DNA of 23,210 nucleotides, from the NCBI GenBank assembly GCA_050260215.1, contig JBLNBU010000042.1, positions 1 to 23,210 on the forward strand, written 5' to 3'. Position numbers and translations under genes: made by a program. The DNA comes from JBLNBU01 sp050260215. Its GTDB lineage: Bacteria; Pseudomonadota; Alphaproteobacteria; Rhodospirillales; Magnetospirillaceae. Position 1 is the stretch's first letter, and the number at the start of each line of letters is the position of its first letter. The notes beneath the pieces were generated by a model. That model was not told the DNA's origin, did not search any database, and saw only the letters and a list, made by a program, of their open reading frames with translations. Positions 9,538-17,357 of the stretch are shown in pieces.

Positions 9538-10320
9538 CTAGTCGCGGCTCGGCCACAGGCCCTGCATGGCGAAGATGAAGGTCATCGGCAGGTAGGGCGA
9601 CTGGGTCTGCGCGTTCATCGCCACCTGCACCGGCGCCGTGGTGGTGCCGCTGACGCCGGTATCGGACACCTGCACCGCGCCGCCGGTGACCACGCCCGAG
9701 ATGACCGCCGAGCTGGCCTGCACCGGCGCCGAATAGTCGGCCGACGGGGTCACCGGCACGGTGACGGGGTTCAGGGTCACCGCGGCGCCCGACGGCGCGG
9801 TGGTGGTGTAGGGGAATTTGGAATTGGTACCAACGGGAATGCTCGACAGATAATTTGCCGTGTTGCTCGGTACGTTGCCGGCATTTCCCGTGGCCGCATT
9901 GATCGGGATGCTGGCCGAGCCGCTCAGGGTGCCCTTCTGGGGCTGGGCCGGGATGTTGACGGGAACCGACCCGGTGACGGGGGTGAAGGTGGCGCCGTGG
10001 CTGTGCTGGGGCAGGTTGCTGGCGCTGATCGCCGCCTGCCCGATCAGGGTGGTCCGGACCATCGGCAGGCCGCCGCCCTTGGCGACCTGATAGACCACCT
10101 GGCCGGTGGTGAAGTTGGCGACGCCGGCGCCGACGATCGACCGGCACTGCAGGTCGGGCAGCTTGAAATCGCTGGTGGTGGTGTTGCCGTACAGCTGGCC
10201 GATCAGGGCGTAGATCGCCTGGTACTGGCCCTGCGGCAGGGCCTGGCCGTAGCAATTCATGAAGTACACCGGCGCGTAGGTTCCCGCGAACGGCAGAACC
10301 AAAGCCATATAGACGTCCAT
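9538..10320 (-). CDS. phage tail-collar domain protein (MdpB-type)
   Basis: This is a 260-residue protein of the tail collar / microcystin-dependent-protein family. The N-terminal collar domain (about residues 8-66) shows FAGTYAPVYFMNCYGQALP, then YQAIYALIGQLYGN and the hallmark FKLPDLQCRSIVGAG. Next come LPQHSHGATFTP and a Thr/Val/Gly/Ala-rich beta region. The closing segment MTFIFAMQGLWPSRD is typical of bacterial, non-phage members. No signal peptide is seen. AAGGGGG is 6 bases before the ATG. No other phage genes are nearby, so this is a domesticated tail-fibre-like surface protein rather than part of a prophage. It diverges from the giant repeat-protein gene. Confidence 0.88.
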   Translation of the reverse strand: MDVYMALVLPFAGTYAPVYFMNCYGQALPQGQYQAIYALIGQLYGNTTTSDFKLPDLQCRSIVGAGVANFTTGQVVYQVAKGGGLPMVRTTLIGQAAISASNLPQHSHGATFTPVTGSVPVNIPAQPQKGTLSGSASIPINAATGNAGNVPSNTANYLSSIPVGTNSKFPYTTTAPSGAAVTLNPVTVPVTPSADYSAPVQASSAVISGVVTGGAVQVSDTGVSGTTTAPVQVAMNAQTQSPYLPMTFIFAMQGLWPSRD

Positions 10321-10710
10321 GTCTAACCCCCTTCGTGTTGCGGCGGATCTCCCGCCGGCGGCCCGGGACCCTCGTTTATCGCGTGGACATGGAACAGTCA
10401 GCGCGCACCGATGTTTGCCAATGGCCAGTTACGGTCTCAATGCTACGCGACGCTGCTCACTAATACAACCATGACGATTCATCGTGGCGCAAGGGGCGAC
10501 CGCAACGAAGCCATCGAGCACAGAAGCGCAATGCGTACTTCTGCGTGATCGATGATGGAGCGCATCCATGCATGGGCGATGTACCTCTATGGATGTGCCG
10601 AAAAATTGCATTCAGCGAAATTGGTTGCTAGAACTCGTAATCTTGGGCGGTTGAGGCCGCGGAAGGGTGTTTCGCCGGGCGTGCGCCGCGGATGTGGACG
10701 AGGTGATGGC
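10321..10710. promoter_or_regulatory. divergent regulatory region (tail-collar gene / giant repeat-protein gene)
   Basis: A 390-base gap, clearly less GC-rich than its surroundings at 10430-10640, holds no credible gene. A candidate minus-strand promoter for the collar gene is GCTGAC (10402-10397), 16 bases, GATAAA (10380-10375). A candidate plus-strand promoter for the giant gene is TTGCAT (10606-10611), 17 bases, TAGAAC (10629-10634). Both are weak matches. A 10-bp palindrome CCATGCATGG lies at 10566-10575. Confidence 0.35.
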
Positions 10711-13700
10711 ATGGGCATGAACCTGCGCAGGAATTCGGGTGCCACCGGGCGCCGGTCCGCCGGCGTGATGGTGCTGGAACCGCGGATGATGTTCGACGGC
10801 GCCGCCGCTGCGACCGCTGTCGCCACCGCCGTCCCCGAACCCGCCCAGCCGGCCGCCCACGACGCCCCCGACGCCGCCGCCAAGGCGGCCATTCCCCAGG
10901 TGGCCGCCCCGGTCGAGGTGCGCGCCGCCGATCCTGCCAAGGACGGCGGCAAGGCCGAGGTCGCCTTCGTCGACACCTCGGTCGCCGATTACAAGGCCCT
11001 GGAAGCCGGCATCAAGGACGGCATCGCCATCGTCGAGATCGACGGCGGCGCCAGCGGCCTGGCCCAGATGGCCAAGTGGGCCGAGATCCATTCCGGCTTC
11101 GACGCCATCCACCTGTTCAGCCATGGCGCCGAAGCCACCTTGCAAATCGGCACTGACCACATTACCGACTATGCCCTGACCCGTCCGGTCGTGAAGGCGG
11201 AACTGGCTGAGGTCGGCCACGCCCTGAACGCCGGTGGCGATCTCCTGGTCTACGGCTGCGACGTGGGCGCGGGGGCCGACGGCCAAAAATTCGTTGCCGA
11301 CTTGTCGGCGGCGACAGGTGCCGACGTCTTCGCCTCCACCGACGCCACCGGCGCGGCCGACAAGGGTGGCAACTGGGACTTGGAAACGGGGAAGGGCGTT
11401 CTCGACACCGCCGTCATCGCCGCGTCGGCTTATACCGACACCTTGCACGTCAACGGATCTAGCGTGACTGCGCTGGTATGGGATGGTTCCGCCTACCAGG
11501 ACGCCGGCTACGGCGTAGTGGCTATCGATAATAACGTAGAACTAGACCTGGATTTTGGCGGCGGGCAAACCCTGGACGTCGACCCGGTCAATTCTCGCAT
11601 CACCGTCACCCAGAACACGGGAGCGGTCTGGAACACGGATAAAATCCAGCTGGTTTTCAGTGGTGGTACACTGAACAACATTCTGTCTGTTTCCGACGCG
11701 GGCGGTACCGTGACTAACCGCGGATCCTATTCGGCGAGTTGCACAGGCTCCGACAAGATCATTGTCATCAATCTTCCCCAAGGGGCCAATCAGACCGGCA
11801 CGGCTGTCTTCAACTTCACCTCCAATAACACCGGCGATCCCACCGTCACCGCCATCAATCTCGGCTACACCGACACTGCGGCCTCGGACACTTTCAGCAA
11901 CCAGACGGGAACCATAAGCGTCAATTACGGGATAAATTCCGCGGCGACGACCAACCCGTACGGGATTACGAGCGGTTCGACGGCCACGACCAAGACGGTA
12001 GGCGCCGTTACCTACGACATGTCCAAGGCGGGCAACTACGGCACTTTTTGGGTCGAGCGGGCCACCGGAAAGTATCTCTATGAACCCACCTCGGCTGCCA
12101 TCAACGCCGTTGCGGGCGGAAGCTCGCCTACCGACACCTTCCAGGTGACGGCCACCAGCAACGTGGGTGGCGTGGGGCAAGGGGCGGTGACTGTCACCGT
12201 CACCGGCGCCAACGACAACCCCACCGTCTCCACCAACTCGACGATGACCGTCCTCGAGGATGCCGCGGCGACCTCGATCGCCGGCAACCTGGCCTCGGCG
12301 GACGTCGACACCGCGGCGGCGTCGCGCACCTTCACCGTCACCGGACTGCCCGGCAAGGGCAGCCTGACCAAGTCGGGCGCCGCCATCGGCCAGAACGGCA
12401 CCTTCACCCAGGCGGATCTCGACAACGGCGTGGTCAAGTACCAGCCGACCGCCGACGCCACCGGCGTCGACAGCTTCATCTTCAGCCTGTCCGACGGTTC
12501 GGGCGGGCCCACGGGGCAGACCTTCAACCTGTCGATCACCGCGGTCAACGACGCCCCGACGCGGACCGCCGGGACGCTGACCGCCATCAGCGTCAACGAG
12601 GATTCGGCCGCCACCGCCACCTCGCTGGGCCTGTCGGCGGTGACCTACGGGCCGGGCGGCGGCTCGGACGAGTCGGGGCAGATCCTGACCTACACCATCA
12701 CCGCCATTCCCAACTTCGTCACCCTGTGGAAGGCCGACGGGGTCACCCAGGTCACCACCACCAGCAACCAGTCGCTGACCGCGCAGGAACTGCAGGGCCT
12801 TAAGTACAAGACCGTCGCCGACGCCAACGGCACCGGCAACATCACCTGGACGGTCCAGGACAACGGCGGCACCGCCAACAACGGCAACGACACCCTGACC
12901 GAGAACCTGTCGATCACCATCAACGCCGTCAACGATCCCCCGACCCGCACCTCCGGCAATCCCACCGCGGTCAGCGTGGCCGAGGACTTCTCCAACACCA
13001 CCGCGGTGTCGCTGGGGCTGTCGGGGCTGACCTACAGCGCCGGCGGCGGCGCCGACGAGTCGGGGCAGACGCTGACCTACACGGTCACCTCCATCCCCAG
13101 CTTCATCACCGTGTGGAAGAGCACCGGCACCCAGGTCACCGCCGGCACCACGCTGACCATCACCGAGCTGCAGGGGCTGAAATTCAAGACCGTGGCCGAC
13201 GCCAACGGCACCGCCAACCTGACCTGGACGGTGACCGACAACGGCGGCACCACCAACGGCGGCAACCCCACCCTGACCGAGAACCTGTCGGTCACCGTCA
13301 ACGCTGCCAACGACCCGCCGACCCGGACCGCCGGCTCCCTGACCGCCATCTCCGTCAACGAGGATTCGGCCAACACCATCGCCACCACGCTGGGCCTGGC
13401 GGCGGTGACATACGGGCCGGGCGGCGGCGCCGACGAGGCGGGCCAGACCCTGACCTACACCGTCACCGCCATTCCCAGCTTCGTCACCCTGTGGAAGGCC
13501 GACGGGGTGACCCAGGTCACCACGTCCAGCAATCAGGTGCTGACCGCCACCGAGCTGCAGGGGCTGAAGTACAAGACCGTCGCCAACGGCAACGGCACCG
13601 GCAACATCACCTGGACGGTGGTGGACAGCGGCGGTGGCGGTACCGATACCCTGACCGAGAACCTGTCGGTGACCGTCAATGCGGTCAACGACGCACCGGT

Positions 13701-16700
13701 GCGGACCGCCGGCACCCCGGCGGCCATCACCGTCGCCGAGGACAGTGCCAACACCACCGCCGTCACCCTGGGCCTGTCCGCCCTGACCTATGGTCCCGGC
13801 GGCGGTGCGGATGAATCGGGGCAGACCCTGACCTACAAGGTCACCTTCATCCCCGCCTTCATGACCGTGTGGAAGTCCGACGGCGTCACCCAGGTCAACG
13901 CAGGCGACACGCTGACCAATCTCGCCGACCTGCAGGGGCTGAAATACAAGACGGTGGCCGACGCCAACGGCACCGGCACCCTGATCTGGTCGGTACAGGA
14001 CAGCGGTGGCGGCGTCACCGACACCCTGCCGGAGAGCCTGTCGGTCACCGTGACCGCGGTCAATGACGCGCCGACCTTTACCGGCACCTTCACCACCAAC
14101 GGCACCGTCAACGACAACGCCACCACCACTCCCTTTGCCAACGTCACCGTCACCGACGTGGACGGCGACAACTGCAGCGTGGCGATCACCTACACCGCCG
14201 CCAACGGCACCCTGGCCGGCACCGGCCTGACCGGCTCGGCCGGCAGCTACACCCTGACCTCAACCGACACCGCCACTCTGACCACTCGGCTACGCGCCCT
14301 GGTGTTCACCCCCACCGCCAACCAGGTGGCGCCGGGCAACACCGTGCAGACCACCTTCACGCTGACCCCCAACGACGGCCAGGTGAACGGCACTGCCAAC
14401 GCCACCACCCTGGTGACGGCGACCTCGATCAATGACACGCCGGTGGTCGACCTGGACGGGGCGACCGGGTCCAATGACTACACCACCACCTTCTCGGCCG
14501 GCGGGCCGGCGGTGGGCATCGCCAAGTCCGACGCCACCGTCACCGATCCCGACACCAACGGCATCGCCTCGATGACGGTGACCATCACCAACCTACAGGA
14601 CGGCGCATCCGAAAGCCTGTCGTCCAGCTATGGCACCGGGGTGCAGACGGTCAACGGCCAGAGCGTGACCTTCGGCGCCTACAACACCGGCACCGGCGCG
14701 CTGACCATCACCGGCGCCGCCTCGGCCGCCACCTATCAGGCGGTGCTGCGCTCGATCCAGTACAGCGACACGGCGGGCACGCCCAACACCACCACCAACC
14801 GTTCGATCTCGGTGACGGTCGACGACGGCAACGCCACCAGCTTGTCGCGCACCAGCACCATGCAGGTGAAGTTCGCCCCCGTCATCGACCTGAACGGACC
14901 GGCCACCGGCACCGGCAACACCGCCACCTTCACCGAGGACGCCGGCGGCGCCATCACCATCGCCGCCACCACCGCGACGCTGACCGACGACGGCACCGAC
15001 CCCGACATCAATGGGGCCACCATCACCCTGTCCAACGCCCAGACCGGCGATTCGCTGGCGCTGACCGGCTATGCCAATGGCGCCACCCTGAACGGCATCA
15101 CCGTCACCTACACCTCCAGCAGCGTGATCACCCTGTCCGGCTTGGGGGCCAAGGCCGACTACCTGACGCTGATGAAGGCGGCGACCTTCAACAACAGCTC
15201 GCACGCCCCCAACACCACCGCGCGGACCATCGACTTCGTCGCCACCGACAAGGACGCCAATACCGGACCGGCCAGCACCGCGACGATCACCGTGGTGGCC
15301 GTCAACGACGCGCCGACCCTGTCGTCCAACATGACGCTGGGGGCAATCAACGAGGACACCGCCAGCCCGGCCGGGGCCACCATCACCTCGCTGGCGGCGG
15401 GGCTGTATTCAGACCCCGACAATGGTTCCGAGACCGTCAACGGCTTCGCCGTGGTCGGCAACACCGCCGATGCCACCACCCAGGGCCGATGGGAGTACTC
15501 GACCGACGGCACCACCTGGAACGTGGTCGGCACCGTGACCGACGGGACCACCGCGCTGGCGCTGTCGGCGGCAACCAAGCTGCGCTTCCTGCCGGTGGCC
15601 AACTACAACGGCACGCCCACCGGGCTGACGGTGCGCGCGCTCGACGCCAGCTACGGCGGCGGCTGGACCAACGGCGCCACCCGGACCACCGTCGACACCA
15701 CCAGCACCGGCGGCTCAACCGCCATCGCCGGCACCGCCCGCGTGGTCAACACCAGCATCACCGCCGTCAACGACGCCGCCGTGCTGACGGCGGGCACGTC
15801 GGGGGCGTTCACCGGCACCGCCACCCTGGTCGACGCCGGCATCACGCTCTCCGACGTCGACAGCGCCAACATCACCCAGGCGGTGGTCACCATCCAGAAC
15901 CCGCAGGACGGCACCACCGAGACCCTGTCGTCGACCTATGGCACCGGGACGAAGCTGGTCAACGGCGAGACGCTGACCTTCACGCTGTCCAACAACAACC
16001 AGACGATGACCATCACCGGGGTGGCGACCAAGGCCACCTACCAGGACGTGCTGCGCAGCATCAAGTTCAACGACACCACCTCGCCGCCGACCGGCACCTC
16101 GCGGACGGTCAACTTCACCGTCACCGACGTCGCCGCCGAGGGCAGCAACGGCAACCAGAGCGTCACCCTGGCCGACAGCATCAACCTCAACCGCGCGCCA
16201 GTGGTGTCGGGCGGCATCCCGAACCAGAAGTTCGTCGACACCAGCTTCAGCTACACCTTCGCCGCCAACGCCTTCTCTGACCCCGACGGCAACACCCTGA
16301 CCTATACCGCCACCAAGGGGGACGGCAGCGCCCTGCCCAGCTGGGTCACCTTCAACGCCGCCAGCCGTACCTTCAGCGGCAGCGGCCTCAATCCCGGCAC
16401 CTTGTATTCCACCACCGTCAAGGTGACCGCGTCCGACGGCTCGCTCTCCACCAACACCACCTTCACCCTGGCCGACGACGCGCCGGCGCCGCCGCCGCCG
16501 CCGCCGCCTCCGCCGCCGCCCCCGCCGCCTCCGCCGCCGCCGGTGACCTTCACCCCGGCGCCGCCGCCGCCGCTGCCGCCGGCCACCGCCGCGCCGATCG
16601 TCGGCATTGCGCCCACCGCGCCGGTGTCGCTGCCGCCCATCGGCCAGGGGGGCGTCAACTCGGCCCAGCCGATCATGGGCGCGGTCAACGACGCCCGCGG

Positions 16701-17328
16701 CGGCGGCAACTCGAGCCCCATGGGCGATTCCACCGCGGTCAATTCGGCCAACCCCATCACCGCTGCCGCCAGCATGGCCCGTGCCGGCGCCGAGGGCAGC
16801 ACCGCCAGCATCGTCGGCAGCTCGGTCAGCCTGTCGGGCCCCGGCAGCATCAATCCCATTTCGGTGGCCGCGGCGTTGACCCGCGCCGAGACCAACAGCG
16901 GCAACGGCTCCGGCTTTGGCGCCGGGTCGGGCGGCGCCGGCGGTGCGCGCACCGGGGGACTGGGCGGCGGCTTTGGCGGCGGCCTGATGGGCGGCTCGGG
17001 TGGCGGCTTTGGCGGCAGCCTGTTCGGCGGCAACGGCGGCCTGGGCGGCAGCCTGTTCGGTGCCGGTGCCGGCGGCCAGGGCCAGGGACAAGGCCAGGGC
17101 GAGGGCCAGGGGCAAGGCCAGGGCCAGCCCCGCGGCGGCCAGGCCGCGGCCGAGCCGGCCGAGCGCTCCACCGACCATCTTGCGGGCGCGGCCGTCACTG
17201 CACCCGACGACATCGCGGCGGCACCCGGGGGGGCGCCGTCGTTCAGCCAACAGCTTGGCCGCCTGCAGGCGAAGGCGGCCGTGGCAGAGGCAAACCTGCT
17301 GGACCTGCTGGCCCAGCTGGTGGCCTGA
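10711..17328 (+). CDS. giant LEPR-motif / DUF4347 / cadherin-like repeat surface protein
   Basis: This 2205-residue protein is probably exported to the cell surface or medium as an adhesin. The order is: LEPR-type N-terminal motif LEPRMMFDGAA at residues 22-32; Ala/Pro linker; DUF4347 domain at about 84-245; a less GC-rich unique region to about 500; VCBS/cadherin-like modules ending in VNDAP-type joints (to about 1830), including four tandem units of 125-128 residues at 611-1115; a dystroglycan-type cadherin module (about 1835-1920); 18 consecutive prolines (1927-1944); a Ser/Ala/Asn-rich zone; a Gly-rich and (GQ)n tail; and a short C-terminal helix. No RTX nonapeptides or classical signal peptide are seen. 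The ATG at 10711 has GAGG 7 bases upstream. The frame is open to 10552, but that extension is basic, non-conserved-looking and lies over the promoter region. The downstream genes look like its exporter. Confidence 0.9.
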   Translation: MGMNLRRNSGATGRRSAGVMVLEPRMMFDGAAAATAVATAVPEPAQPAAHDAPDAAAKAAIPQVAAPVEVRAADPAKDGGKAEVAFVDTSVADYKALEAGIKDGIAIVEIDGGASGLAQMAKWAEIHSGFDAIHLFSHGAEATLQIGTDHITDYALTRPVVKAELAEVGHALNAGGDLLVYGCDVGAGADGQKFVADLSAATGADVFASTDATGAADKGGNWDLETGKGVLDTAVIAASAYTDTLHVNGSSVTALVWDGSAYQDAGYGVVAIDNNVELDLDFGGGQTLDVDPVNSRITVTQNTGAVWNTDKIQLVFSGGTLNNILSVSDAGGTVTNRGSYSASCTGSDKIIVINLPQGANQTGTAVFNFTSNNTGDPTVTAINLGYTDTAASDTFSNQTGTISVNYGINSAATTNPYGITSGSTATTKTVGAVTYDMSKAGNYGTFWVERATGKYLYEPTSAAINAVAGGSSPTDTFQVTATSNVGGVGQGAVTVTVTGANDNPTVSTNSTMTVLEDAAATSIAGNLASADVDTAAASRTFTVTGLPGKGSLTKSGAAIGQNGTFTQADLDNGVVKYQPTADATGVDSFIFSLSDGSGGPTGQTFNLSITAVNDAPTRTAGTLTAISVNEDSAATATSLGLSAVTYGPGGGSDESGQILTYTITAIPNFVTLWKADGVTQVTTTSNQSLTAQELQGLKYKTVADANGTGNITWTVQDNGGTANNGNDTLTENLSITINAVNDPPTRTSGNPTAVSVAEDFSNTTAVSLGLSGLTYSAGGGADESGQTLTYTVTSIPSFITVWKSTGTQVTAGTTLTITELQGLKFKTVADANGTANLTWTVTDNGGTTNGGNPTLTENLSVTVNAANDPPTRTAGSLTAISVNEDSANTIATTLGLAAVTYGPGGGADEAGQTLTYTVTAIPSFVTLWKADGVTQVTTSSNQVLTATELQGLKYKTVANGNGTGNITWTVVDSGGGGTDTLTENLSVTVNAVNDAPVRTAGTPAAITVAEDSANTTAVTLGLSALTYGPGGGADESGQTLTYKVTFIPAFMTVWKSDGVTQVNAGDTLTNLADLQGLKYKTVADANGTGTLIWSVQDSGGGVTDTLPESLSVTVTAVNDAPTFTGTFTTNGTVNDNATTTPFANVTVTDVDGDNCSVAITYTAANGTLAGTGLTGSAGSYTLTSTDTATLTTRLRALVFTPTANQVAPGNTVQTTFTLTPNDGQVNGTANATTLVTATSINDTPVVDLDGATGSNDYTTTFSAGGPAVGIAKSDATVTDPDTNGIASMTVTITNLQDGASESLSSSYGTGVQTVNGQSVTFGAYNTGTGALTITGAASAATYQAVLRSIQYSDTAGTPNTTTNRSISVTVDDGNATSLSRTSTMQVKFAPVIDLNGPATGTGNTATFTEDAGGAITIAATTATLTDDGTDPDINGATITLSNAQTGDSLALTGYANGATLNGITVTYTSSSVITLSGLGAKADYLTLMKAATFNNSSHAPNTTARTIDFVATDKDANTGPASTATITVVAVNDAPTLSSNMTLGAINEDTASPAGATITSLAAGLYSDPDNGSETVNGFAVVGNTADATTQGRWEYSTDGTTWNVVGTVTDGTTALALSAATKLRFLPVANYNGTPTGLTVRALDASYGGGWTNGATRTTVDTTSTGGSTAIAGTARVVNTSITAVNDAAVLTAGTSGAFTGTATLVDAGITLSDVDSANITQAVVTIQNPQDGTTETLSSTYGTGTKLVNGETLTFTLSNNNQTMTITGVATKATYQDVLRSIKFNDTTSPPTGTSRTVNFTVTDVAAEGSNGNQSVTLADSINLNRAPVVSGGIPNQKFVDTSFSYTFAANAFSDPDGNTLTYTATKGDGSALPSWVTFNAASRTFSGSGLNPGTLYSTTVKVTASDGSLSTNTTFTLADDAPAPPPPPPPPPPPPPPPPPPVTFTPAPPPPLPPATAAPIVGIAPTAPVSLPPIGQGGVNSAQPIMGAVNDARGGGNSSPMGDSTAVNSANPITAAASMARAGAEGSTASIVGSSVSLSGPGSINPISVAAALTRAETNSGNGSGFGAGSGGAGGARTGGLGGGFGGGLMGGSGGGFGGSLFGGNGGLGGSLFGAGAGGQGQGQGQGEGQGQGQGQPRGGQAAAEPAERSTDHLAGAAVTAPDDIAAAPGGAPSFSQQLGRLQAKAAVAEANLLDLLAQLVA
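12541..14055 (+). repeat. four tandem cadherin-like repeats (coding)
   Basis: Units begin at 12541, 12925, 13303 and 13681, with lengths of 384, 378, 378 and 375 bases. Each has a VNEDSA/VAEDSA opening, GPGGG-DE-GQ-LTY, IP-F-T-WK, LQGLKYKTVADANGTG and a closing TENLSVTVNAVND. Units 1 and 3 resemble each other more than their neighbours, and likewise units 2 and 4. Confidence 0.9.
14445..16191 (+). repeat. second repeat family, three dispersed units (coding)
   Basis: Related modules lie at about 14445-14880, 14881-15303 and 15778-16191. They share N-QDG-(S/T)E-LSS-YGTG, V/LNG-(S/T)-TF, LTITG-A--ATYQ-VLRSI-(Y/F)-D and a closing VTVDD or TVTDV strand; the middle unit is the most divergent. A different module at 15304-15777 with GRWEYSTDGTTW separates units 2 and 3. 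Confidence 0.65.
16489..16542 (+). repeat. 18-proline tract (coding)
   Basis: CCN repeats encode 18 consecutive prolines (residues 1927-1944) and mark the boundary between the folded repeats and the low-complexity tail. Mixed CCG/CCT/CCC codons suggest protein-level selection rather than recent slippage. Confidence 0.95.
17074..17127 (+). repeat. GQ dipeptide repeat near the C-terminus (coding)
   Basis: Nine Gly-Gln/Gly-Glu pairs, four GQ, one GE and four GQ, follow a Gly-rich zone holding two copies of GGSLFG. This is a flexible tail of the giant protein. Confidence 0.9.
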
Positions 17329-17357
17329 CCATGAGAGGAGAACCAGGGGGTATGGGG

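Noticed and set aside
9147..10320. Prophage remnant
   Set aside because: Only a tail-collar domain protein is phage-like, and its C-terminus matches bacterial MdpB-type members; no capsid, terminase, integrase or lysis genes are near.
10552..10710. N-terminal extension of the giant protein starting at 10552
   Set aside because: It would add 53 residues before the LEPR motif, lacks a good ribosome binding site and covers the likely promoter; the ATG at 10711 has GAGG at the right distance.
12541..14055. CRISPR or non-coding satellite array
   Set aside because: The units are about 378 bases, in frame, and encode cadherin-like modules.
10711..17328. RTX adhesin or toxin
   Set aside because: No GGxGxDxLx nonapeptide repeats are present anywhere in the protein.
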